Assembly: GCA_018292915.2 (NCBI GenBank) | Contig: JACVVK020000437.1 | Span: 135,001-199,000 of the forward strand | Direction of reading: 5' to 3' | Origin: Batillaria attramentaria | Taxonomy: Eukaryota; Mollusca; Gastropoda; Batillariidae | DNA length: 64,000 nucleotides | In this document: piece by piece, positions 1-10,400 of the stretch | How positions within the stretch are numbered: the first letter of the stretch is position 1 | Layout: the number at the start of each line of letters is the position of its first letter | Position numbers and translations under genes: made by a program | Notes under the pieces: model-generated | Database searches by the model: none | What the model was told of the DNA's origin: nothing | Seen by the model: the letters and a program-made list of their open reading frames with translations, nothing else

Positions 1-2767
1 ATCCACTCCTGACAGAGTTGCGCACCCGCATTGATCTGAATTCCATGAGCTCTGAGCAGCTGATGCTGGAATACTTTGACACGTTGGCCACCAGCATGGT
101 AAGCTCGTCATGTGACAGATGAGTGTGTGTGTGTGCAGTTAGCATTTTTGTCAAAATTAGACCTTAAAAAAGAAGGGAAAAATGATAATAACAATAATGT
201 TTATTAAAAAAATTTAAGTCTAAAGAGCCCCTTCTTTGTGACTCTTCCTTTGTTATGACACAGCGTATGATGTGGATGATTGCACAGCCAGCACCACAGG
301 TGCCGTAGTTCCCGGCTTGGTTGACACCAAGTTATTTATGACAGGAAGCGTGGAATATGACCCTATTATGCCACATGGACCTCCATAGCATCATCATACC
401 ATCATCCGTATCATCATCATACCAAAAAATTGTCCCAGTTTCCAAGCCCTCTGTAGACTCCACCCATGACCAGAGAGGAAGCTGAAGCTGAAGCTGGCCA
501 AGAGTTGGGGCAGCAAAAAAAAAAAAAAAATTAGAAATAAAAGAATAATAATAATGAAACTCTATCTACCCCTTGTACAGGGCACACCTGTGGATTACCT
601 TGGTCACCTGGCTCTCAAAGTGGCTTACATGGAGGAGACAAGAGGCAATGTCACCATTTTTCTCAAAGGTAAACAGTTTTGGGGGAATCTCAGAAGTTGC
701 AGAAATACTGGTCATGTGGCTTGTCATTTCTGTGGCGCTGCTAAGCTCCAGCTCTGTTTATTTACGCATGCATCCCTTAATCATTTTACACAGAGACATG
801 CGTGTACACTCATTTTTCACACATGCATACACAGTAATTGATCCGAAGAACACACATGAGTAATGATCAGATCTAAAACTGGTGTTACTGATTTCTAGAT
901 CTATACTCACTACAAAAAATAAAAGGGTAAATGTTCACCTGTTACTTTGTGTGCAGTGATCCGTGGCTGTGATCTTCCTGGGCTGGACAGGTCAGGGTTG
1001 AGTGACCCCTATGTGACGGTCAGCCTGCAGCCATGTACCGTCTTCAACCACAAGCCACAGAAAACCAAGGTCATCGGTCAGACACTGCAACCTGTCTTCA
1101 ACACCACTTTCCAGTTGTGAGTAACTACATGTAATTACAGCTGCATATTCAAGTATTCTCAGAAAATAATAATAATGAGTATTGTAGAGGTGCTTTACCC
1201 AATTTCATGAATCAGCTCAAAGCACACACGCATTCTCTCACACACTGGACATACACATAGTACAATCACGTGGTGCGAAGGGTCAGCTCAGCTATTTAAA
1301 TTTCGAAATTTAGAATTGCATTTATTTTTCAAATTTGGTGGGCTGAACATTTCCAAAGCAGAAAAGTGGAATACACACTCAAGAACATCTTTACATTCAT
1401 AAAATGAAACATACGGAATATGTTTTTGTTGGTTTGGGGTATTTTTGTTGTTGTTGGGGTTTTTTTTTCATTGTGTTTGGTAATTGTTCATGTTTTTGTT
1501 GGTGGTGGTTCTTTTGGGGGCTTTTTAGCAACCTTAGTAAGACTAAGATCCAGTTTCTTGTGACCAGATACTGTTTTCCGTAGACTACTTAGTATTACCT
1601 CGCCACATGATTTTTTTTTTCTCATTTCTTATTCCAGCCCCAATGTGCCAAAAGAGTACCTGACACAGAAGGGAACAGTGCTGCTTCTGAGTGTGTTTGA
1701 TTACGACCGCCTGAAGTCGGACGATTTTGCGGGCGAGATTGTGATCCCACTGATGAACATGTCCGAGATCTCCATGAACAAGACGGTGGAAGACATGCCC
1801 GTCATCATGATGCCACTCAAACGACCCACCAAAAATGCTGACGGTCCCTTTGGGGTAAGTTTCTGTTTTGTGTCGTCATTCCTGCACCCATCCAGAGATT
1901 TTTTTTTTTTTTTAAGTACAGCCTCACCATGAAAAACACGTTTTTGCAGGCATGGTATCTTCAACCTGTGTGCCATACATTTTTACACCATCTGTATACA
2001 TCAACTGCGTTCTCCCATTGTTAATGTCACTGTTTTCATTGATGTATATCTGTAGTCCTGTGTGAAAATGCGGGGAGCCGGGGTGGCCGAATGGTAGAGC
2101 GTTGGACTCTTAATGCTCGGGTCGTGAGTTCGAATCCCGCCAACTGGGGCCAAATATTTGTGCTGGCCTTTTTTCTCGTTGCCCCGTCTTTGATATCACC
2201 CTTATGTGGTGGAAAAGGACGTTAAACTCCAAAGCACCCACCCACCCACCCTGTGTGAAAATGCTTTAAAAAAAAAGAAATTAAAAGAAAAAGTTTTTGC
2301 ATCCGTTGCTTGGGACATCACTTGTATCAGAGAGGTACCTCCCCTGGGCCTGTTTGTCCTAGTTGGACAGATTTTAACTTCAGGGGAGACAAATCCCCTT
2401 TTTTCTTTTTTTTTTTTTTTCCAGCCAGGTCAAGGCCTATTTTCATTTGCATGGGCAGGAATCCCTGAACACGTTGCACTGTGTTGCTTTCTCTTTGGTG
2501 TAGCTCACTTCTTTGCACACAAAAAAGCAAAACATTGTTATTTCTGATACAACAAATGAAAAGGAATCCGTGTAACTATCCAAGAGCTTTATTTTTCAGG
2601 TACTGCAAGACAGGATAACCTGGGACCGCCTGTGCAAGACGTTCGTACAGGAACGCCTCAAACTCATGCAGTCAGAGGGCGCCACTTCCACTGACCGCAA
2701 ATCCCGACGAGGATTATCGAATCTCTTCTCATTCTTCAGCAGCGGAGGAGGAGGAAGCTCCACTTGA
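1..2767 (+). CDS. BAIAP3/UNC13D-family (Munc13-related) protein, C-terminal part
   Basis: Five exons of a gene that starts before the window: 1-98, 581-668, 957-1116, 1638-1854 and 2600-2767 (stop TGA). Every intron is GT-AG and phases join without a break. Exon 1 (read from base 3) encodes helical sequence of the MHD2 type. Exons 2-4 encode one C2 domain: the strand 'NVTIFLKVIRGCDLPGLD', then 'GLSDPYVTVSL', 'NTTFQF' and 'VLLLSVFDYDRLKSDDFAGE'. The Asp residues in SDPYV and FDYDRLKSDD are the usual calcium-binding loop positions. Exon 5 gives a basic tail rich in Ser and Gly. Family knowledge: MHD-C2 proteins BAIAP3 and Munc13-4 act at membranes in SNARE-dependent secretory vesicle priming, and the C-terminal C2 domain binds membrane. 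I cannot separate BAIAP3 from UNC13D on this fragment. Introns carry SINE pieces at 220-525, 1160-1375 and 2072-2250. Confidence 0.85.
220..525 (+). repeat. SINE family D, 3' fragment in an intron
   Basis: The stretch matches the 3' two thirds of the complete copies at 60876 and 62368 (shared blocks such as 'gatgtggatgatt' and 'ccacatggacctccatagca') and ends in an A-rich tail. The tRNA-like head is missing. Confidence 0.75.
1160..1375 (-). repeat. SINE family B, partial copy
   Basis: Reverse-strand 3' part of family B: ATT-rich end, then 'gctttacccaatttcatgaa', and the block ending near 'gggctgaacatttccaaagc'. It lies in the intron between exons 3 and 4 of the Munc13-type gene and lacks the tRNA-like head. 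Confidence 0.75.
2072..2250 (+). repeat. SINE family A, full copy with target duplication
   Basis: A tRNA-like head carries an A box (tggccgaatgg) and a B box (gttcgaatccc), followed by a fixed 3' body ending 'ggaaaaggacgttaaactc'. A 14 bp direct repeat (ctgtgtgaaaatgc at 2058-2071 and 2251-2264) flanks it, which marks insertion by retrotransposition. Confidence 0.9.
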
Positions 2768-2950
2768 ACTGATGAAATAGGCCAACCAGTCACTCACAGA
2801 CGTCCACCATCGAGTGGGACAAAAATGTGACGGGCTTACCAGCACATTTCAGATGGAGTAAAAAGCGTCCAGCTCACTCTAGGAAGATGGGGCAACCTTC
2901 ACCAACACGCATACAGAAGGTGACAGAATAAGGGCAACAATAATAATAAT

Positions 2951-3557
2951 CAGGCTGAGGAATTGCTGAGGGAAAAAAAGAGACTGAAACCCCTACACTG
3001 GGGTGCAGAGGCAGCGTACTGCTGGGGGGAACACAGGGGCAATGCCCCACTTCCGAAAACAAATTTCAGCATTTGAAAGGCATTTAGTAGCCTCTCCTGG
3101 CACCCAAAAGTAAAATACGTGTACTGCCTTGATACTGACATACAAGTCTTCCAAAGTGAAGTTAGACAGTAAGACTGTCCCGTACGGAATCACATGTATC
3201 ATGACAGTAAGACTGTCCCATACGGAATCACATGTATCATGACAGTAAGACTGTCCCGTACGGAATCACATGTAACATGATAGTGTCTGCAAACTTTTTC
3301 CTCCTACCGGTTTTTGTTGTTTTTTTTTTTTGTTTTTTGGTTTTGTTTTGGTTTTTTTGGGGTTTTTTTTTTGGGGGGGGAGGGGCTGAAACTGACATTT
3401 TTTGGCTGAAAGAATAGTAATAATAAATAAATAATAATAAGGAGGATTTGTCTTGCGCCCAACCTCCTGCTGGAGCTCTGGGCGCCTCAATTTTTTGGCT
3501 GAAAGAATAGGAAATTTGGTTGAAAATTGTCAAATGACTGAAAATTCCCCAGCCTGA
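2951..3557. mobile_element. hAT-like MITE family 1, copy 1
   Basis: Starts caggctgaggaattgc and ends aattccccagcctg, an imperfect terminal inverted repeat beginning CAG. The flanks share aataataat on both sides, compatible with an 8 bp target duplication. Related elements lie at 12665-13022 and 14499-14825. This copy contains three tandem ~38 bp units (about 3165-3280) and a G/T-rich insert at 3300-3390. No transposase is encoded. Confidence 0.7.
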
Positions 3558-3610
3558 ATAATAATGATAATGAATCGTACTTACGTAGCACAAATTCTCA
3601 CAAAGTGACT

Positions 3611-3848
3611 CAGGGTGCATACACCTGCACTCAACCATCCACATCAGGGTGCATACACCTGCACTCAACCATCCACATCAGGGTGCATACACCTGCACTC
3701 AACCATCCACATCAGGGTGCATACACCTGCACTCAACCATCCACATCAGGGTGCATACACCTGCACTCAACCATCCACATCAGGGTGCATACACCTGCAC
3801 TCAACCATCCACATTAGGGTGCATACACCTGCACTCAACCATCCACCT
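3611..3848. repeat. 34 bp minisatellite, seven units
   Basis: The unit cagggtgcatacacctgcac plus 14 more bases is repeated seven times almost without change. A reading frame across it is only a by-product of the repeat. Confidence 0.95.
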
Positions 3849-4035
3849 TTTGATTAGTGACACACCATTCTATCTTCATGTGGAGTCAAAATGTGAGGTC
3901 AGGTGAAGTTTGCCCATGCGAGACTGACAAATGTGTTGGTCAGGTGGGTCAGTGTAACTGTGACAGGCTTTGTGGGCTGTATTGGTTGACGTGAGAAGAT
4001 GTCATCCTGTGCTAGGTGTGAGGGCTTACCTACAA

Positions 4036-4491
4036 CAGGGATTATGAAAAGACTCGTCCGACAGTCCACAGACTAGTGAAAATACCGTTGGACCAGTTAA
4101 ATTGTTTTACCACTGGCCCGCCGGACTAGTTGAGATTACGAGGCAAAGCTTGCTCTATTTTCACAGAGCTGGATGCACAAGGTACTGTCAGCGAGCCCCC
4201 CCCCCCCCCCTCCCCCCTTCTCTCTCTCAGTTTCTGTTGTGACGCTGGGGTGAGAGTAACTATTTTTAGCGCGAGCCACTCGCTACAACTCTCGGTAAAA
4301 ACCTCAGTGAGTGCAGAGTGCAAAGAACATAACAGTTATTAAAGTGTTGTGAATCATTTTTTTAAATTTACCAATAGGTCTATATTTGACAAAACGTATT
4401 TTTGGGCTAGTGGAAATGGTTTCGGGCTAGTTGGATTTAAATCTTGCTAGCCCGAAGGACTAGCAAGATTTTTCAGCTTTCATAACCCCTG
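4036..4491. mobile_element. hAT-like MITE family 2, copy 1
   Basis: Termini CAGGGATTATGAAA and the complement of CAGGGGTTATGAAAG form an inverted repeat, with tacaa on both flanks. The right half matches the fragment at 23522-23668. It is non-coding. Confidence 0.7.
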
Positions 4492-4623
4492 TACAATGGT
4501 ACATGATCCAGAAGGAGGAAACAAGTGTAGCATTTAGAGATGAAGTGGCAAAGCCATGAGCGGGCAGCTATGAAGCAGACGCGTTATGTTATAGGTGTAC
4601 AGAGTTATCCTTCCCCGCGGGGT

Positions 4624-4797
4624 GGGGGTGGGTGGGTGTTTGGGGGTTTAACGTCCTTTTCCACCACATAGGGTGATATCAAGGACGGGGCAACGATGAA
4701 AACAAGCCAGCACAAATATTTGGCCCCAGCCGGGATCGAACTCACGATCCGAGCATTAGATGTCCAACGGTCTACCATTCGACCACCCCGGCTCCCC
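4624..4797 (-). repeat. SINE family A, full copy
   Basis: Reverse-strand copy with B box complement (gggatcgaactc) and head 'accaccccggctcc'. Imperfect flanking repeats (tatccttcccc / tatcctttccc) look like a target duplication. Confidence 0.85.
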
Positions 4798-4859
4798 TAT
4801 CCTTTCCCGCAATTTCTTTTAAAAAAAATAGACTGAGTTATGCTTCCCCGTAATTTCTT

Positions 4860-5728
4860 TAAAAAAAATAGACTAACATCTGTGCAGTTTGGTGCAGTTT
4901 TGCATGAATTTAAATGCTTCAAAGGAGGAAACACGTTTTTGGGAGGCAAATTTTCAGAATTGGACTGAAATCTGTGCAGTTTAGTGCGCTCTGGATGATT
5001 TAAAGTGCTTCAGAGGAGACACAATGTTTGGATGGAGGAAAATTTCTGGCTGATGGAAGATTTTAATGAAATGTGTAACTGGGCTGAACTTTTCGGAGGA
5101 ATCAGACATTGTGCCCATCTTGGACTGGAATTATCTAGCCAAACGGAATGTGTCAACCAAAGATCAGAATTCTCAAGTGTGATAGAATCTGTAATGACTT
5201 GATCTAAGATGCATGTGTTGAAAGACGGTTGTGTTTTTCTCCCCGGGAAGACGCATGTTGCTCAGCCCATTGTGTCTGCGTTGCAGATACTGATGTTTTG
5301 ATGGTGGTAGCATGTGCAGGAACAGAATACCGTAATTCGTGTTACACCATTTTGTTTGCAAAAGCGAAGGATCTGCAGAACTATGTGGATAAGATGAAAA
5401 GAAAAGAATGTGTTTGCTGACAAAATCTGATGTATGTGCAATATTCACACGTTCTCATTCCTGTGTCATATTTGTTGGGATTTATTTTTCCTGTTGTGTT
5501 TTGTGTTTTCTAAAGGTCTGTGATACTGACAATGTCAAAAAGGAATTTCTTGGTATTGTATTTGGCTTGACGTTTGTGTGGGCGTGCGAGTGTGTTACCA
5601 GAGATGAAAGAAAATTTTACCAATCAGTTTTTTGTCTTGTTTTGTTTTTTAAACCAAAAAAATTCGCAGTGTCCCAAAATCACATCGTGATGTGACCTTC
5701 AAGATTGATGATGCTCTTGTGAGACCAG

Positions 5729-5764
<36 letters not shown>

Positions 5765-5935
5765 TCCAAATAAATCATAACTTTTTTCCTCTCAGTTTAT
5801 AGGTTTTGACTTTGAGATGCGCATGGAGACAACAGAGACAACAGTTGCCATGTGTCAATAACTTGTTCACACACACACACACACACACAAATCTCTCAGA
5901 TCACTGGCATACTTCACATCAACTCTTGTTTTTAA
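4860..5935. other. Gene-free spacer
   Basis: Between the Munc13-type gene and NCBP3 I see no supported exon. The stretch holds a CA microsatellite at 5731-5761 and unremarkable AT-rich DNA. Confidence 0.6.
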
Positions 5936-6065
5936 CCTTTGCCGTACGTCGTGGACAGCGTTTCCATTCACAATGTCCAGCGTGCAAATTTTCTTCTTTA
6001 AAGTATGGGTGCGCTTGCACCCACAAAGTATGGCGCTCAAGTTTTCAGGCGACGTACGGCGAAGG
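5936..6065. mobile_element. piggyBac-type MITE with TTAA target sites
   Basis: A 130 bp element begins CCTTTGCCGTACGTCG and ends CGACGTACGGCGAAGG. TTAA sits directly outside both ends (5932-5935 and 6066-6069). Termini starting CC and a TTAA duplication are the signature of piggyBac transposition. It is too short to encode a transposase. Confidence 0.75.
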
Positions 6066-6555
6066 TTAATTGTAAAACTGTGACACTCAAACTCACTACA
6101 CACACACACCCTGAAACCGTCTGTTCGTTCAAGCACAACTCTATCCAACAGCCTGACATGCTGATAGTTCAAACGAATAATTTTGATTTCACCTGTTCAG
6201 TTGACAATAAGAACATTGGACCACTTCCAAAACTGTAGTGTACAGATGGGAAACCAGAAACAAAAACTAGGGAAACATTTTCCTGTCTAAAATTAAGATA
6301 CTGTTTTGCTTTGTTTTTTTCACTTCATTCACTAAAAAAGACGTGCAAACTTGCAGCAATGTTGTGGTATCTTCCAACTAGACTAACAGTAAGGGTCTTG
6401 CTGAGGGGATGACACAGAGCAACTTTCTCTCCTAAATATAATAATCAATCTAATTCAAAGTTCCACAGCCACTACTGGCATTTTAGAGTCACTTCAGCTT
6501 ACACACACAAAGAGCCAATCCTCTAATCCACTCATCTCCACACGAACAGATCACT

Positions 6556-6604
6556 ACACACACACACACACACACACACTCTCTCTCTCTCTCTCTCACA
6601 CACA

Positions 6605-6645
<41 letters not shown>
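6556..6645. repeat. CA/CT compound microsatellite
   Basis: Alternating (CA)n and (CT)n blocks, with a related block at 6733-6775. No gene signal lies between 6070 and 7471; the distal part of this interval may be NCBP3 3' untranslated sequence. Confidence 0.9.
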
Positions 6646-7471
6646 CAGAGTATGTGCTCACCAGTTTTGACTGACTATGGCACAACTCACTTTGTTAAAG
6701 ACCTAGGCCTAACAAATAAAAAATCTGAAGTCTCTCTCTCTCTCTCACACACACACACATACGCACGCACACACACTGTGACTGAGCTGCCTTTGGAACA
6801 TAAATGTGAACCTTACCGTACATCCAACAGAACACTACTAGTACCTACTTAAAGTTGCCTGAACTTTCAACTAGCACAAGACCAACTAACACATTTAAAA
6901 AAATAAACCAAACACTATAATTTCATCACCAGTGTCCCCTGCTAAAATTAAAAATGCTGAATCTGAAATATGCCGCCACTGAAAACTAGCAGGCAGACTG
7001 TACCAGCACTGCCTCACTGAAGGACCACTTACAACCAAAGCGATGTGATGCATTTCCATATCAGCATTTCTGCAGAATTTTGGCAAATTAAGAAGACCTG
7101 TTATACAAACAGCCATATTTCTATTGATATTTTTTTTTTTTTTTTTTTGGTGTGAGACAGTTGTGACGAGGGCATCTGAAACGATGACAAAAATAAACTG
7201 GGCCAAAATTCCGCCATGACACTGATATGCTGATGGCAAAACGGCGATGTCATCTGGACTTTTGGGCGCAAGTGGATTCTGAAAATAGCACAGGATCACA
7301 TGACCTATGCACGTCTCCTGCACTACACTCAAAATGGAGTTACGCCAGAATTTCACACACACCCACATATATGCCTGTTACAAAACAAAAGCCAGAACGA
7401 TGGATGCACATGGATGACACGTTGATGTAAACTTCAACCCAGCTGGACATGCATGGCTGAGCACAAAGCAG

Positions 7472-10400
7472 TCAATCAAACACTTCGATCCGCATGGACG
7501 GGTACTGTCTCCTGTCAGAACCACCTGTCCTTTTGCGACTGGACAGTTTGGAGCGCAAGTCACCTTCCGACCTCTGACGACCAACGTCATCTCGGGGGAC
7601 CCTGAAGTCTTCATACTCATCAGGCTCCTTGAGAATGTCGCCTTCATCATCGTCCACGTCAAAACTATGCACATCCTGTCTTGCCTGTTGAACACGTCCT
7701 CCCAGTCTCGATCGCACCCCTTTCGCCTCCGGCGCCACCACAGTCAACATGCCTGTACGGGCTCTGAAATGTGTTGGCCACAGTTATTAACTAATTGATT
7801 TTGTACCACGTAAATTAGGCAGGAAACCTAATCCACTGCCCAGATACAGAAGACTGAAATCTGCACTACAACAAACCTGGCTCTATTTAAATTAAAGGGG
7901 CTGATGCTACCATCTTTATTCTCACAGATCATGCTGGGCTGTTTTTGTGATATCTATCATCACACCACTCAGACACCTGGACGGTGACAGCATCTGTAAT
8001 GCTGCCACTGAGCCAACAGAAGCGTACTCAATGATGCAGCGACCATGTGAAGCACACGAGTAGTGTAAACACAGTAGTAGAATTTGAATGTTCAACTGCT
8101 TGCGCAATGTGTAAGCAACGTTATATTGGATTAAGAGCTGTTCTAATCATTAAGATGGAGTATTTTGAGCGTGCAGACATGCTCACGAGCGAAACTGTTC
8201 CAAACACAAGCTGGCTTAGGAAAGATGGAATTTTAGACCGTTTTAAAAATCAAAGGAGGTGGAGCAGGCATTGTAATTTCCCTTTTATGGGATTGAATCG
8301 AAGGAGGTGGAGCAGGCATTGTAATTTCCCTTTTATGGGATTGAATAAAATATCTTATGTCTTATGTCTTTATAAGAGGCATTTGCGTTTTCCAGAGGAA
8401 TGGGCGTATGTGCCCCTCCCCCCCCCCTCCCCATTTCTTTTAACCCCTCCCCCCCCCCCCCCCCCCCCCCAATCATTATTTGCCAAACGAATTGTACAAA
8501 CAGAAATGGCTGCTTCAAACTCACATTCCAAACTACATGGTTCGTAAGTGGCACTGACAGGGGCACACAGGAAAAAGGAACGCACATACAGCAAAAACAT
8601 TTTGACGTACCTCTTTGCTTTGAGTTTTTCTTCCTCATCGTCTGCATGCATGCGCATCATCCGTTTCTTGGGCGGATTTTTCATCAGGTAGGCCAGCTCT
8701 GCGTCGAAGTCCATCTCCTCGTCATCCTCGCCGAGCGTCCGTTTTACGACGATGGGTCTCTCATCGGAGTCAACCGATTCAGATCTGGTGGTCAGCTTTG
8801 ACGGAGGTACTGCAAAGATATCCCACACTGATACCAACACTAGTGAAAATGTCTTTCTAAAGGCTGCTGACCATTCTTGCACTAGATGTTTGTTGTTGTT
8901 GTTTTTTGTATAGTTTCACTTGAACATACAAAATACAAGTGTGAGTATAAATAATAATAAACTAGACAGGCAAAAGCCTCCATGGCTCCCTTGTGACACA
9001 GGTCAAGGTCATTCACAAGAGTATGTTTGTAAAGCTCTTATCACTATCCATTATCATGCCAAGCAAAGTGTCTCTGGCGTTCTGAGTTCATGGCAATATT
9101 ACAATTTTCCCCGAAACAGTTTGTATGGCCTTGACCTTTGGTCAACGTCATTCAAATGAGATCTCATCAATGTCTATCATTATGCCATTGAGTTTGATGC
9201 CTCTAGTATTTGTAGTTCCTCAGAAAACAGTAATGTTAAAATTCACAACAGACAGCTTTAATGACCTTGACCTTCAGTCAAGGTCATTCAGAAAGGTAGG
9301 TCTCATTGCTGTCTATCATCATACCTCGTTTGGTGCCTCTACTGTTTGTTGTTTTGGGGAAAATGCCAAGGTTAAAGTTTCCCCCAAACCGCTTGCATGA
9401 CCTTGACCTTGACTAAAAGTCACTGAACACAGGTATGTCTGTAAAGGTGCTGCTAATGTCAATCACTGCACATATAGTTTGATGCTTCTGATTCTTCTGG
9501 ATTCTGAGAAAATGCAAATGTAAATTTTCCCAACAGACTGTTTTAGTGACCTTGACCTTGAGTCAAGGTCATTTAAGGTGGTATGTGTGCATAGGTCTTA
9601 TCACTGTCTATCAGCACGCCAGGTTTGGCGCCTCTGCTGTTTGTTGTTTCTGAGAAATTGCCAATGTTAAGGTTTCACAAAAATTGCTTGTACGGCCTTG
9701 ACCTTGAAACAAGGCCACTGACTACATGTATATCTGTCAAGTTCTTATCAACGTCTATCATCATGCAAAGTTTAAAACCTCTGGTGTTTGTAGATTACGA
9801 GGAAAATGCCAATGTCAAATTTTCAAACAAAGAGCTCTGGTGACCTTGGCCTTGAGTCAAGGTCATTCAAAATGATATATTTTGACAGGTCTTGTGGTTG
9901 TCTATCAACATGCCAAGTTTGGTGCCTCTGCTGTTTGTAGATTCTGAGAAAATGACAATGTTAAAGTTTTCTGGACACACACACACACACACACACACAG
10001 ACACACGGACACACAGACAGACAGACGACGGAGGGTTAATACATAGACTCCCATTGTTACACAAGGGAGCCAAAAATACCCCCCCCCCCACCCGCCTCCC
10101 CCCAATTAACTATGTAATATGATAGACCCCATCTTCTTCTCTCAACGCAGCAACCCCCCAGTGCAAGAGAAAAAGACTTACAAAAGCTGTATCAACGATC
10201 AAGACACACTGTTACTTTATTCAGCCTTTTTTTCACTCATTATTTGAGACTAAAGTTTTAACCCCCCCCCCCCCTCCACACACACACACACACACTACAG
10301 TCAGGGTAATTATTGTCACGGACAGCCAACAGAATTAACATATATCAATGCTGTCTCCCAACACCGACGCCTTTTACTAAACACCACGTACCGGCCTCTC

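Noticed and set aside
2072..2160. tRNA gene call on the A and B boxes
   Set aside because: The acceptor stem does not pair and many copies share a long non-tRNA 3' body, so these are SINEs. The same holds for families B to F.
3605..3906. His/Thr-rich repeat protein
   Set aside because: It is the 34 bp minisatellite read through; since 34 is not a multiple of three, frames rotate.
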